This document shows, in pieces, positions 1 through 8,111 of a stretch of 64,000 nucleotides of DNA. The stretch comes from an uncultured Clostridia bacterium. GTDB lineage: Bacteria; Bacillota; Clostridia; Oscillospirales; Acutalibacteraceae. The stretch spans positions 186,001 to 250,000 of the forward strand of contig CAMNST010000001.1 of NCBI GenBank assembly GCA_946555465.1, given 5' to 3'. The notes beneath the pieces are model-generated. The model ran no database searches. It worked only from the letters and a program-made list of their open reading frames with translations, and was not told the origin of the DNA. A program made the position numbers and the translations under genes. The number at the start of each line of letters is the position of its first letter. The stretch's first letter is position 1.

Positions 1-2414
1 TATTCAACTTCTTTAAAAACATCATTATATCCCGTTGAAAGGGCAAAGAAATCATTTTGCAAATCAAACGGATTACCTTCTTCAGTATCCCATTTATCTA
101 TATTATTGCTAACGCAGTATGAAATAGGAAGAAAGTATTTGTTTTCGTAAACATCCGTATTACCGTTTTCTGTTGTAAATTTATAATTAAACAGATGATC
201 TGACGGAACACTGCCGGTGTCATAATGCATAAGATATTTAATTGCAAACATCATGTTATATACCGGAGTCTGCGTATTATAGGTGTAACTGTTTATTCTG
301 TTGCCGAACATACCGAGGCTGTACTGCAGACGAGAGTAATTTTCATAAGCCATCGACGAGAAAACCGACATTCCGTTATATCCGTAATAAGAAGGATCCA
401 TACGGGTATCAAGATAACAGAGTTCTTCACGGTAAAAGCCGTCATCTTCCTCTCTGATTTTGCTGATTGCCTCGCTGTATTGCTTATAATTTGCTTTATA
501 GTCTGAATTATCCTGCGTTATCAGGATTGATGCTGTATCGGAAATAAGAACTTCGCTGAAAACGATAACAAGCGCTGTTACGCCGATAACCAGTTTATCA
601 AATTTGCCTTTTCGGTAGATGTAAAGAAAACCGCACCATATAATTATAAACGCAATGCTGATATAGATTGTTGATTCAAGCATTTTTTCGGTTGACATTT
701 TCTGAGCAACACAGATGAAAAATACCCATGCCATACCAACATAACATATATCTTTGATGCTGATTGATTTGAATTTATCAATGCACTTGAATCCTGCAGT
801 GAGAAGCAGAAAAGAGTACATATATGAAAATCTGAACGGTAAATCGTTAGGGAAATGAAAAGCGTGCCAGATAAAGTTAAAACAGTTATTATTGAAACTT
901 ACAAGAAAAAACAGAAGCATAATAATATAAACTGCTTTTTCTCTGAGCCTTATATCTTTATTAATGACAAAGAGGGGAATAAGAATAACTGCAAGCATTC
1001 CCGAATATACATTCGGAAGAACATCATTGCCGCTGCTTCGTATCGTTGTTTCAAGCCCTGCCAGATGTGAAGTTAAGAAGTCAAATATATTGAAATAGGA
1101 TTCAAATGTTGACGGGAAGGAATCAGATGTGGCGGAACAGGAACGAAGAATAAAGAATACGGGAACAAGAACTGCTGCACACATTCCTGCCGCCGCAATA
1201 CTTCCGGCCGCAAATTTTACACCGCGGTTGAAGAATTTGTTGTTATAAAGCGCCCTGAAAGAATATTTCTTTTTAAATGATGCATCGGGGTTGATAACTT
1301 CTCCCGGTTTCATATTGATGATGTAATAACCAAGAAAATATACAACCGCAAAGATACAGGTCATAAAGCCCATATAGTAGGTGGAATAAAAGAGCAGAAC
1401 AAGAGAAATGACGTAGGTTTTTATTTTGCCTTCATTTATTATTCTTTCAATTCCGAGAGCAATAACAGGCAGAAGAATCATTCCGTCGAGCCACATAACA
1501 TTCCAGTAATATGCCAGGAAATAGGCACTGAAGGCATACATAACACCAAAAGATGCTGTGATGTAATTATGCTTATCAAGTGATTTTTTCAGATATAAAG
1601 AAAATGTTACAGAACTGAGAATACACTTGAGTGAAACCAAAAAAGATATCGCAAAAGAAATATCTTCTTTATCAAATAAAAAAATTACGGCAGACAAAGG
1701 ACTTGCAAGATAGTTGAAATAATTTCCGAGAAAACTGCTTCCGCCGCCCGAAGTCCATGAATAAAGAAAACTCTGATGGTTTACAACTCTGTCATATAAC
1801 TCGGCAAAAAGCGGTCCGTACTGATGATATAAATCCATTCGCATAACAGTTGAATCGCCGAAAGGAAACACCGTATATATCAGGTAAATTATTGTTATGC
1901 ACACTGCAGTAAGTCCTGCCGATGCAATCACAAATCTGTTTACAAAAAATCTGAGATATATTTTTGAATATTTTATTTCCTTTGCCTCATAGTTACAGTC
2001 AAAAAGTATTAATCTGTCAAAATAATAGTTAAAGAAAAATGATATTGAAATTGCAACCAGCCAAACAAAAGAAGTCTGCATTGAAAGAATATCACCGAAT
2101 CCGAATTCGGCAAGTTTATAAAAGCCGAAGTTGACTGCTGCACGGAATAAAAACATGAAAATCTGTTTTAATTCAGATGAAAGAATACTTTTTCTGAAAA
2201 CAAATCTTTTTTCGAGTAAAAATGAAACAACCTGTGCAATGATAAACGCAGCAAGAACGGCAACAGGGGCAGATACTGAAAAAAATGTTTTGAGTATCTG
2301 CTTGATGCAAATCAGTATAAAAACGGAAAATGATGTGCAAATGGTGTAAGCAACAGTTTCTCCGTTAATCAGTTTTGTGGTTCTTATTCTTTCTTTAAAT
2401 TCCGAACAATTCAT
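1..2414 (-). CDS. GtrA-like + YfhO-family polytopic membrane protein (3' end cut by window edge)
   Basis: The reading frame is open from an ATG at 2414 to the left edge (804 codons, no stop seen), so the C-terminus is missing. The first ~140 residues hold four hydrophobic segments arranged like GtrA, the family of small membrane proteins linked to polyprenyl-linked sugar transport. The rest starts with another membrane segment and then the YfhO-type pattern DLYHQYGPLFAELYDRV ... SFLYSWTSGGGSSFLGNYFNYLASP, followed by many membrane helices. YfhO proteins are large GT-C-like membrane proteins implicated in glycosylation of lipoteichoic acid or other envelope polymers. Fusion of a GtrA-like flippase domain to a YfhO-like transferase suggests undecaprenyl-phosphate-sugar use at the outer membrane face. 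Family assignment is by motif recall; the substrate is unknown. Confidence 0.75.
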   Translation of the reverse strand, partial: MNCSEFKERIRTTKLINGETVAYTICTSFSVFILICIKQILKTFFSVSAPVAVLAAFIIAQVVSFLLEKRFVFRKSILSSELKQIFMFLFRAAVNFGFYKLAEFGFGDILSMQTSFVWLVAISISFFFNYYFDRLILFDCNYEAKEIKYSKIYLRFFVNRFVIASAGLTAVCITIIYLIYTVFPFGDSTVMRMDLYHQYGPLFAELYDRVVNHQSFLYSWTSGGGSSFLGNYFNYLASPLSAVIFLFDKEDISFAISFLVSLKCILSSVTFSLYLKKSLDKHNYITASFGVMYAFSAYFLAYYWNVMWLDGMILLPVIALGIERIINEGKIKTYVISLVLLFYSTYYMGFMTCIFAVVYFLGYYIINMKPGEVINPDASFKKKYSFRALYNNKFFNRGVKFAAGSIAAAGMCAAVLVPVFFILRSCSATSDSFPSTFESYFNIFDFLTSHLAGLETTIRSSGNDVLPNVYSGMLAVILIPLFVINKDIRLREKAVYIIMLLFFLVSFNNNCFNFIWHAFHFPNDLPFRFSYMYSFLLLTAGFKCIDKFKSISIKDICYVGMAWVFFICVAQKMSTEKMLESTIYISIAFIIIWCGFLYIYRKGKFDKLVIGVTALVIVFSEVLISDTASILITQDNSDYKANYKQYSEAISKIREEDDGFYREELCYLDTRMDPSYYGYNGMSVFSSMAYENYSRLQYSLGMFGNRINSYTYNTQTPVYNMMFAIKYLMHYDTGSVPSDHLFNYKFTTENGNTDVYENKYFLPISYCVSNNIDKWDTEEGNPFDLQNDFFALSTGYNDVFKEVE

Positions 2415-2544
2415 TATCTCACCGAACTTTATAAATAATTAAAATATTAATATACATATAATATCATAATGCCCAATAATCTTCAACAAAATATTTTTGT
2501 TATAATAAAGTTATTTGCAGCATAGAATTAAGCGAGGTGATTAG

Positions 2545-3525
2545 TTGGACAATATTTCATATTTTATTTCGCTTATGCCTGTCAATTTAAAAACGGTTTT
2601 TGAGTCATTTGATAACAGAACAAAAAACTGTATTAATGAAATACGAATCAGAAGAAATAAGCCCGTAACGATTTTAATTGATAATCAGCCATATTTTATT
2701 GATATAAACAATAAACTTACATATAATCCTGATTCCCATTCGCTGACGGTTGACGATGATGACTTCAACTGCTTAACAGACAGGCTGTGCAATCACTCTT
2801 ATCATACCAATATGCACACTATGATTGAAGGCTATATAACAACGAAACAGGGATGCCGTGTGGGTATTGCAGGCAGTTGTGTATACAGCGAAGGAAGAAT
2901 TTCCTCAGTCAAAGATATAACTTCAATAAATATACGAATTGCAAAAGAATTTAAAGACTGTTCAAGAAATATTCTCTCTGAGATATATAAAAACAGTCTC
3001 CCAAGTTTTATAGTCTGCGGCATACCTGCCAGCGGAAAAACAACTTTTCTCAGAGATGTATCAAGGCTTGTTTCAAGCGGATTTAACGGTAAATACAGAA
3101 AAACGGTTATTGTTGATGAAAGAAAAGAAATTTCAGGCGGTTTTGATGTTGGTATAAATACAGATGTTCTTTCGGGATACGAAAAGGCAAAGGGAATAGA
3201 AATTGCAACAAGAACTTTATCGCCTGAATTTATAGTATGTGATGAAATAGGGAATATGAATGAAGTCAGCACAGTAAAATACGCTTTTTCAACAGGTGTT
3301 AAATTTGCTGTTTCCGTTCACACCGGAAGGCACGAAAGAATATTTGATAATCTGATAATCAATTCACTCATTGAAACAAATGAATTTGATTATATTGTAA
3401 ATCTTATTTCATATACAAATGAATATGAAGTTATAAATCTCAGGGAGGTAAAAATTGAAAATTACAGGAATGATAATGATCATCATTTTTTCTTCTTCCC
3501 TTGGAATAATGGTTTTAACGTATAA
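2545..3525 (+). CDS. spoIIIAA: Stage III sporulation protein AA (ATPase)
   Basis: This is the cytoplasmic, mother-cell ATPase of the SpoIIIA-SpoIIQ channel, related to type II/IV secretion ATPases. The 326-residue product has a Walker A motif GIPASGKT at about residues 159-166, a Walker B-like stretch VIVDERKEI at about 188 and FIVCDEIGN near 230. It starts at TTG 2545 after GAGGTGA; no better ATG lies nearby. Length fits the family (about 300-340). It is the first gene of a complete eight-gene spoIIIA operon. Its last 71 nt overlap spoIIIAB in another frame, so the low-complexity tail (HHFFFF region) is constrained by two proteins. In Bacillus this operon is sigma-E dependent; I could not place a convincing sigma-E promoter here. 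Confidence 0.93.
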   Translation: MDNISYFISLMPVNLKTVFESFDNRTKNCINEIRIRRNKPVTILIDNQPYFIDINNKLTYNPDSHSLTVDDDDFNCLTDRLCNHSYHTNMHTMIEGYITTKQGCRVGIAGSCVYSEGRISSVKDITSINIRIAKEFKDCSRNILSEIYKNSLPSFIVCGIPASGKTTFLRDVSRLVSSGFNGKYRKTVIVDERKEISGGFDVGINTDVLSGYEKAKGIEIATRTLSPEFIVCDEIGNMNEVSTVKYAFSTGVKFAVSVHTGRHERIFDNLIINSLIETNEFDYIVNLISYTNEYEVINLREVKIENYRNDNDHHFFFFPWNNGFNV

Positions 3526-3898
3526 AAAAAATCAGATTAAATATATTGACAGTCTGCTTTATATTGCAAACAGAATATCGCTGCTTTTAAAAAGCACTTC
3601 TCCTGATACGCAAGAAATAATGTCTATTCTCAAATCTGACAAAAGGCTTGAAAATTTTAATTTTGATATAAAAAATAACAATTCTCCGCTGCCGGATGAA
3701 GAAAAATTAAAAGTTTCAGACTTATTTAATTCAATAGGGAAATATGATGCCGAAAGCCAGATAAAGATTATTGAAGAATTTTCAGGTTATTTCAAAATTC
3801 TGAAACAGGAGTATCAGCAGCATTATAACAGTCACAAAAAACTTTATCTGCTGTTTGGCTTTTTTTCAGGCGTATTTGCATCAATACTGCTGATTTAG
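3455..3898 (+). CDS. spoIIIAB: Stage III sporulation protein AB
   Basis: A 147-residue membrane-associated protein with hydrophobic segments at both ends and a helical middle, as expected for SpoIIIAB, the GspF-like platform subunit of the forespore channel. It is somewhat shorter than the ~170 residues of the Bacillus protein. The chosen start is TTG at 3455, because GGGAGGT sits 5 nt upstream; this places the start 71 nt inside spoIIIAA. Assignment rests on operon position (between AA and AC) and topology more than on sharp motifs. Confidence 0.8.
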   Translation: MKITGMIMIIIFSSSLGIMVLTYKKNQIKYIDSLLYIANRISLLLKSTSPDTQEIMSILKSDKRLENFNFDIKNNNSPLPDEEKLKVSDLFNSIGKYDAESQIKIIEEFSGYFKILKQEYQQHYNSHKKLYLLFGFFSGVFASILLI

Positions 3899-3906
3899 GA
3901 GGATAA

Positions 3907-4101
3907 ATGGAAGTTAATTTTATTTTTAAAATAGCAGCAATAGGAATCATTGTTGCAGTTTTAAATACAGTACTTATACGCAGCGGTCGTGAAGAACAGG
4001 CAATGCTTACGACTTTAGCCGGAGTAATTGTTGTTCTGATGATGATTATACCGGAAATAAGCGATTTGTTTTCAAGTGTTAAGTCGCTGTTTGATTTATG
4101 A
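3907..4101 (+). CDS. spoIIIAC: Stage III sporulation protein AC
   Basis: A 64-residue protein with two transmembrane helices, the standard size of SpoIIIAC. It starts with ATG 3907, preceded by GGAGGATAA. The sequence has the family's short loop (RSGREEQAMLTTLAG) between the helices. It is a membrane subunit of the SpoIIIA channel in the outer forespore membrane. The last four bases (ATGA) overlap the start of spoIIIAD, indicating translational coupling. Confidence 0.9.
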   Translation: MEVNFIFKIAAIGIIVAVLNTVLIRSGREEQAMLTTLAGVIVVLMMIIPEISDLFSSVKSLFDL

Positions 4102-4478
4102 TAAAAATAGCAGGAATCGTCCTGATTACACTGATTTTAGTTATCTTTCTGAAAGATGTCAAAAAAGAATTTGCAATTATTATAACAATAGCAGCCGTAA
4201 TTTTGTTGTTTTCGATTGTTGCTGCCGATTTTTTTGAAGTGGTTAAAAGACTTTCCGATTTATCATCGCGTGTTAAAAATATGCAGACATATATTAACCT
4301 GATGATAAAAATACTCGGAATATCTTTACTTGCACAGTTCCTTTCTGATTTATGCCGTGATACAGGAGAAAATGCACTGGCTAATCAAACGGAAATTGTT
4401 TCAAAAATATCTATTTTAATAATGACGCTTCCGCTGTTTGAAACAGTTATAACTATCGTGACGGGATTGTTGAAATGA
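4098..4478 (+). CDS. spoIIIAD: Stage III sporulation protein AD
   Basis: A 126-residue protein with three to four membrane helices, matching SpoIIIAD in length and in its place between AC and AE. AC and AD are related membrane subunits of the sporulation channel. Start and stop overlap the neighbouring genes by ATGA on both sides, so AC-AD-AE are probably translated as one coupled unit. No enzyme motif is expected or seen. Confidence 0.9.
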   Translation: MIKIAGIVLITLILVIFLKDVKKEFAIIITIAAVILLFSIVAADFFEVVKRLSDLSSRVKNMQTYINLMIKILGISLLAQFLSDLCRDTGENALANQTEIVSKISILIMTLPLFETVITIVTGLLK

Positions 4479-5599
4479 AAAGATTTTTAACTGCTCTGAT
4501 AATAATACTGCTTATACCGAGCATATGTTTTGCCGAAGAAAATAATGATTATCAGGAATATATTGACTCTTTTGATTTGTCAGTATTTGAGACTCTTGAT
4601 GATGAGACAAAGGCGTTTCTTGATGATCTTGAAATTTCTGATTTTAACTACGAAAGTATTACAAATATCTCAATAAAAGACGTTGTTACCCATATTATTA
4701 ATATAGTAACACAAAAGGCAGAAAGCCCGATCAGAGGCGGAATTATAGTTATCGTATTCATAATTCTTTCATCTCTCTTCAGTTCTATGAATACAGAACT
4801 GAATAAAAGTGAATTTTCATCTTTTTTTTCAACAGTTTCCTCACTTGTTATTTCCATACTTCTTGTAACAATGCTGACGGATTGTATCGGTCTGTGCTAT
4901 TCAACAATTAAACTGTGCTCAAATTTTGCCTATGCATTTTTTCCTGTATTCTGCATTATTGTTTCAACATCCGGCGGTGCCATGACCTCTTTTTCGGTTA
5001 ATTCAACGCTTTTAATTCTGTCGCAGGGACTGAATTACATATCAGAATTTATTTTTGTTCCCATAACAAATTGTTTCCTTGCCCTCGGAATTTGTTCAAG
5101 TATCAGAAACGAACTGAATCTCAGCGGAATAATCAAAATGCTGAAAAACGCAATAACAACGCTTATTTCATCAATGTCTGCAATATTTGTTTCAATTCTT
5201 TCGGTAAAAACAGCCGTATCCTCGCGTGCTGATGCACTGGGATTAAGATCGGTGCGATTTGCAATTAATTCCGTTGTTCCCGTAATCGGCAGTTCAATAA
5301 GTGAAGGTCTTCTTTCCATACAGAGTTATTCAAGCCTTATCAAATCCGGAGTAGGTGTGGTGGGAATCATTGCGGTAATATCCATTTTTCTTCCTGCACT
5401 GATAGAGGTAACGCTGTGGAGACTGATGATTTCACTTTCTTCTATGGTATGTGAACTTTTCAATGATAACTGCGCTAAAAAAGCGGTGGAAACATTCAAG
5501 GATACACTGCTGATTATTGACGTTATTCTTATTCTGACAATGGTGACAACAATCATTTCCATAGGAATTCTTGTTGCTGCAAAAACAATATCAAACTGA
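4475..5599 (+). CDS. spoIIIAE: Stage III sporulation protein AE
   Basis: A 374-residue polytopic membrane protein with a cleavable-type signal peptide (MKRFLTALIIILLIPSICFA), a short acidic external region and then about seven membrane segments. SpoIIIAE is the large permease-like component of the forespore feeding channel, and the length is typical. It begins at ATG 4475 inside the spoIIIAD stop (ATGA overlap). Glycine- and serine-rich helices such as RADALGLRSVRFAIN and VPVIGSSISEG are in the conserved core of the family. Confidence 0.93.
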   Translation: MKRFLTALIIILLIPSICFAEENNDYQEYIDSFDLSVFETLDDETKAFLDDLEISDFNYESITNISIKDVVTHIINIVTQKAESPIRGGIIVIVFIILSSLFSSMNTELNKSEFSSFFSTVSSLVISILLVTMLTDCIGLCYSTIKLCSNFAYAFFPVFCIIVSTSGGAMTSFSVNSTLLILSQGLNYISEFIFVPITNCFLALGICSSIRNELNLSGIIKMLKNAITTLISSMSAIFVSILSVKTAVSSRADALGLRSVRFAINSVVPVIGSSISEGLLSIQSYSSLIKSGVGVVGIIAVISIFLPALIEVTLWRLMISLSSMVCELFNDNCAKKAVETFKDTLLIIDVILILTMVTTIISIGILVAAKTISN

Positions 5600-5608
5600 G
5601 TTGAAATT

Positions 5609-6046
5609 ATGGATTTTATAAAAGAATGGACATTTAATATCTGCATAACACTTCTGATATCAGTTATATTTTCAATTCTTTCGCCTAAAGGCAGTATGGG
5701 AAAATTTTTTAAAATTACTCTTGCAATATTTATTTTTCTGTCATTTATTTACCCATTTAAGAGTGCAGATATAAATCTGATTTTTCCCGAATTTAATATA
5801 GAAGCGTTTGAAAATGAACAGGAAAACACATATGGCGATCTTATATGTGCAAATATTGAAAATCAACTTGAGGCGGGAGGTTATTCATCGTGTAAAGCGG
5901 ATGTATCCATAAATTATTCGGAAAATGAAATAAAAATTAATCGTGTTTCGGTTCAGATACCTGACACTTACAGTGATATTGACGTGAAAAATTACATATA
6001 TGATGAATTGGGGATAGTTGCTGAGGTGCGTTATCTTGGAGAGTAA
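5609..6046 (+). CDS. spoIIIAF: Stage III sporulation protein AF
   Basis: A 145-residue protein with two N-terminal membrane helices (about residues 8-25 and 33-50) followed by a soluble ~90-residue domain with a beta/alpha pattern. This is the SpoIIIAF layout, in which the soluble part resembles ring-forming secretion subunits. Start ATG 5609 lies 10 nt after spoIIIAE. The last 11 nt overlap the chosen start of spoIIIAG. Confidence 0.87.
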   Translation: MDFIKEWTFNICITLLISVIFSILSPKGSMGKFFKITLAIFIFLSFIYPFKSADINLIFPEFNIEAFENEQENTYGDLICANIENQLEAGGYSSCKADVSINYSENEIKINRVSVQIPDTYSDIDVKNYIYDELGIVAEVRYLGE

Positions 6047-6563
6047 AATTACGGAAAAACTAAAAAATCTTTATACAAATTCCCAGAGTAAATTTAAAAT
6101 AATTACCGCCATAGGATTGATTGGTATTCTGCTGATATTTTTATCAGATGCTTTTTCTTCAAAAGAAAAGAAGGAAGAACAGGTGACACAGTCTTATAAT
6201 TATAATGAATATATAAGCAATCTTGAAAATCAACTCGAAGGTGTTATTTCCTCGATTGACGGGGTAGGTGAATGCAAAATTATGATAACGCTCGAAAACA
6301 CTGCCGAAAGCGTCTACGCAACAGATGTAGAAACGAAAAACGACAGTGATTCGGCAAATCTTAAAGATGAATATGTCATTTACAATTCATCCGACGGCGA
6401 AACCCCTGTTCTGATTAAAGAATATTTTCCCAAAGTTCAGGGTGTTACTGTTGTCTGCACAGGCGGAGACAACATATCTGTCAAAGAAAAAATTATCGAA
6501 GCAGTTACATCTCTGTTCAATATACCGACAAACAGAGTTTCTGTTTCAAAAATTAAAGCATAA
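6036..6563 (+). CDS. spoIIIAG: Stage III sporulation protein AG
   Basis: SpoIIIAG forms the large ring in the intermembrane space between mother cell and forespore. A membrane helix lies at about residues 20-37 (IITAIGLIGILLIFLSD), followed by a linker and a ring-building-motif-like domain (ENQLEGVISSIDGVGECKIMITLE ... VTVVCTGGDNISVKEKIIEAV). The start was set to TTG 6036 because GAGGTG lies 7 nt upstream; an earlier TTG at 6018 would add MLRCVI-type residues with no ribosome binding site. The product is about 175 residues and overlaps spoIIIAF by 11 nt. Confidence 0.9.
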   Translation: MESKITEKLKNLYTNSQSKFKIITAIGLIGILLIFLSDAFSSKEKKEEQVTQSYNYNEYISNLENQLEGVISSIDGVGECKIMITLENTAESVYATDVETKNDSDSANLKDEYVIYNSSDGETPVLIKEYFPKVQGVTVVCTGGDNISVKEKIIEAVTSLFNIPTNRVSVSKIKA

Positions 6564-6574
6564 AAGGTGATACT

Positions 6575-7183
6575 ATGAACAAAAATAACATTAAAAAAGA
6601 GAAAAAAATCAAACCTGAATTGACGCAGGAAGAAAAGCAGAAAAGAAATTCAAGAAAAACAAAAGTTGCAATATCCTGTTTTGTTCTGCTTCTCGGTGTG
6701 GGCGTGATGGGCAACTGGTACTGGGAAAACAGTGATATTTCCAGCAAAGTAAGCACCATTTCTTCCGCTAAAGAAAAAATACTTGGTGAGGCAACTTATG
6801 TTGATGCAACAACTGAACCTACAACCGAAAACACATATTTTTCAGAAGCAAGAGTTGACCGCCAAAGCGCAAGAGATGCAAGTCTTGAAAAACTGCAGAA
6901 AATAGTTGACAATTCTTCAGGCAGCAAAGAGGCACAGGAAGAGGCAGCAAAAAAAATCGGCGAAATATCTGAAAACATTACAATCGAAAATAAGATAGAA
7001 ACGCTTGTAACCGCTAAAGGTGTAAGCAACTGTATTGCAGTAATAAATGAGGATTCAAAGAAAGTTGATATAATTGTTGATGCTAAAGAACTTAATGATA
7101 CTCTTATTCTGCAAATCAAAGAAATTGCAACCGCGCAACTCGGATGTACATATGAAGATGTTACAATAATTCAGTCAAATTAA
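6575..7183 (+). CDS. spoIIIAH: Stage III sporulation protein AH
   Basis: A 202-residue bitopic protein and the mother-cell partner of forespore SpoIIQ. It has a charged N-terminus rich in lysine, one membrane helix at about residues 29-50, a threonine-rich linker (TTEPTTEN) and a C-terminal YscJ/FliF-like domain. The C-terminal half (NKIETLVTAKGVSNCIAVINEDSKKVDIIVDAKEL) is the most family-like part. Start ATG 6575 follows AAAGGTGAT. It closes the operon; the next gene has its own promoter at 7186-7214. Confidence 0.92.
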   Translation: MNKNNIKKEKKIKPELTQEEKQKRNSRKTKVAISCFVLLLGVGVMGNWYWENSDISSKVSTISSAKEKILGEATYVDATTEPTTENTYFSEARVDRQSARDASLEKLQKIVDNSSGSKEAQEEAAKKIGEISENITIENKIETLVTAKGVSNCIAVINEDSKKVDIIVDAKELNDTLILQIKEIATAQLGCTYEDVTIIQSN

Positions 7184-7185
7184 TC

Positions 7186-7214
7186 TTGTATATTTATTCA
7201 TTATGTGTTATAAT
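7186..7214 (+). promoter_or_regulatory. Sigma-A type promoter for asp23-nusB
   Basis: TTGTAT (7186-7191), a 17-nt spacer and a perfect TATAAT (7209-7214). It sits immediately after the spoIIIAH stop and 54 nt before the asp23 ATG, which separates vegetative genes from the sporulation operon. Confidence 0.8.
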
Positions 7215-7267
7215 GAACTAAAATTGAAATGAACATTTTTTGTTCATTCAAAGGAGTTTGTAAAGTT

Positions 7268-7660
7268 ATGGAAATTTCAACTAAAAGTTCTATGGGTGAA
7301 CTTGTTATTTCTGATGAAGTTTTATCATCTATTGCAGTGAATGCAGCAAAAGATGTTGATGGCGTATCATCTTTCCATTCAGGTCCGGTTGATGTTGTAA
7401 CCACAATTAAGAAGGGCAGTCTTAAAGTATTAAGCCCTGTCAGAATAATACCTGAAGGTGAAGATATTAATATCAGCATATATATTAACTTATCACCGGG
7501 TAAGAAATTTCAGGAGGTTGCTACTCAGGTTCAGAATTCTGTTAAAGAATCTGTTCAGAATATGACTGGCAAACTTGTAAAGAAAGTTAATGTAATTGTT
7601 GCAGGTATTGATTTTGAAGAGCCTGACGGCTCACAGGAACCTTGTGAAACTGAAGATTAA
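7268..7660 (+). CDS. Asp23/Gls24 family protein (YqhY-like)
   Basis: A 130-residue small cytoplasmic protein of the alkaline shock protein 23 family. The N-terminus has the family pattern GELVISDEVLSSIAVNAAKDVDGV, and the C-terminal half has the amphipathic VQNSVKESVQNMTGKLVKKVNVIVAGI stretch. In Bacillus the equivalent gene (yqhY) lies between accBC and nusB and is linked to control of acetyl-CoA carboxylase; here accB and accC are absent next to it. ATG 7268 was chosen because AAGGAG lies upstream and it gives the family N-terminus; an in-frame ATG at 7229 lacks this. Confidence 0.88.
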   Translation: MEISTKSSMGELVISDEVLSSIAVNAAKDVDGVSSFHSGPVDVVTTIKKGSLKVLSPVRIIPEGEDINISIYINLSPGKKFQEVATQVQNSVKESVQNMTGKLVKKVNVIVAGIDFEEPDGSQEPCETED

Positions 7661-7669
7661 ACCAAAATC

Positions 7670-7700
7670 TGCCGGCAATATATTTTGTCGGCATTCTTTT
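7670..7700 (+). terminator. Hairpin terminator/attenuator between asp23 and nusB
   Basis: A 9-bp stem (7670-7678 with 7685-7693, one G-U pair) with a 6-nt loop is followed by TTCTTTT. The nusB start is only 15 nt downstream, so it may act as a partial terminator that lowers nusB relative to asp23. Confidence 0.7.
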
Positions 7701-7714
7701 ATTAGGAGAACTAT

Positions 7715-8107
7715 ATGAAAAGAAGTGAAATGAGAGAGCAGGCCTTTTTCTTAACTTTTGAAAGCCTTTTTAATTTAAATGACAATATGGACGAACTTAT
7801 TGAAATGTATTCTGACAATGTTGAAGAAGTCTGCGAGTATGCTAAAGATATATTCAGCGGAATAACATCAAAAAAAGAAGAGTTTGATTCAATTATCAAT
7901 ACATATTCAAAGTCTTGGAGGGTTTCAAGACTCCCAAAAGTTACGCTTGCCATTTTATATGTTGCTTTATATGAAATGAAATATGTTGAAAATGTTCCTG
8001 TAAATGTTGCAATTAACGAGGCAGTTGAAATATCAAAAAAATATGCCGGTAAAGATGATCCGGCCTTCATTAACGGAATACTCGGCTCCGTTTCAAGAGA
8101 AAGTTAA
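7715..8107 (+). CDS. nusB: Transcription antitermination factor NusB
   Basis: A 130-residue all-helical protein that with NusE/S10 binds boxA RNA to promote rRNA antitermination. The N-terminus MKRSEMREQAFFLTFESLF and the C-terminal VPVNVAINEAVEISKKYAGKDDPAFINGILGSV signature are classic NusB. TTAGGAGAA precedes ATG 7715. The gene is followed 4 nt later by the TsaD-like gene; in Bacillus the next gene would be folD. Confidence 0.95.
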   Translation: MKRSEMREQAFFLTFESLFNLNDNMDELIEMYSDNVEEVCEYAKDIFSGITSKKEEFDSIINTYSKSWRVSRLPKVTLAILYVALYEMKYVENVPVNVAINEAVEISKKYAGKDDPAFINGILGSVSRES

Positions 8108-8111
8108 AAAT

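Noticed and set aside
2455-2535. Possible sigma-E promoters before spoIIIAA (CATATAAT near 2457, CATAGAAT at 2521)
   Set aside because: The -35 partners are poor, and the second would put the transcription start inside the ribosome binding site.
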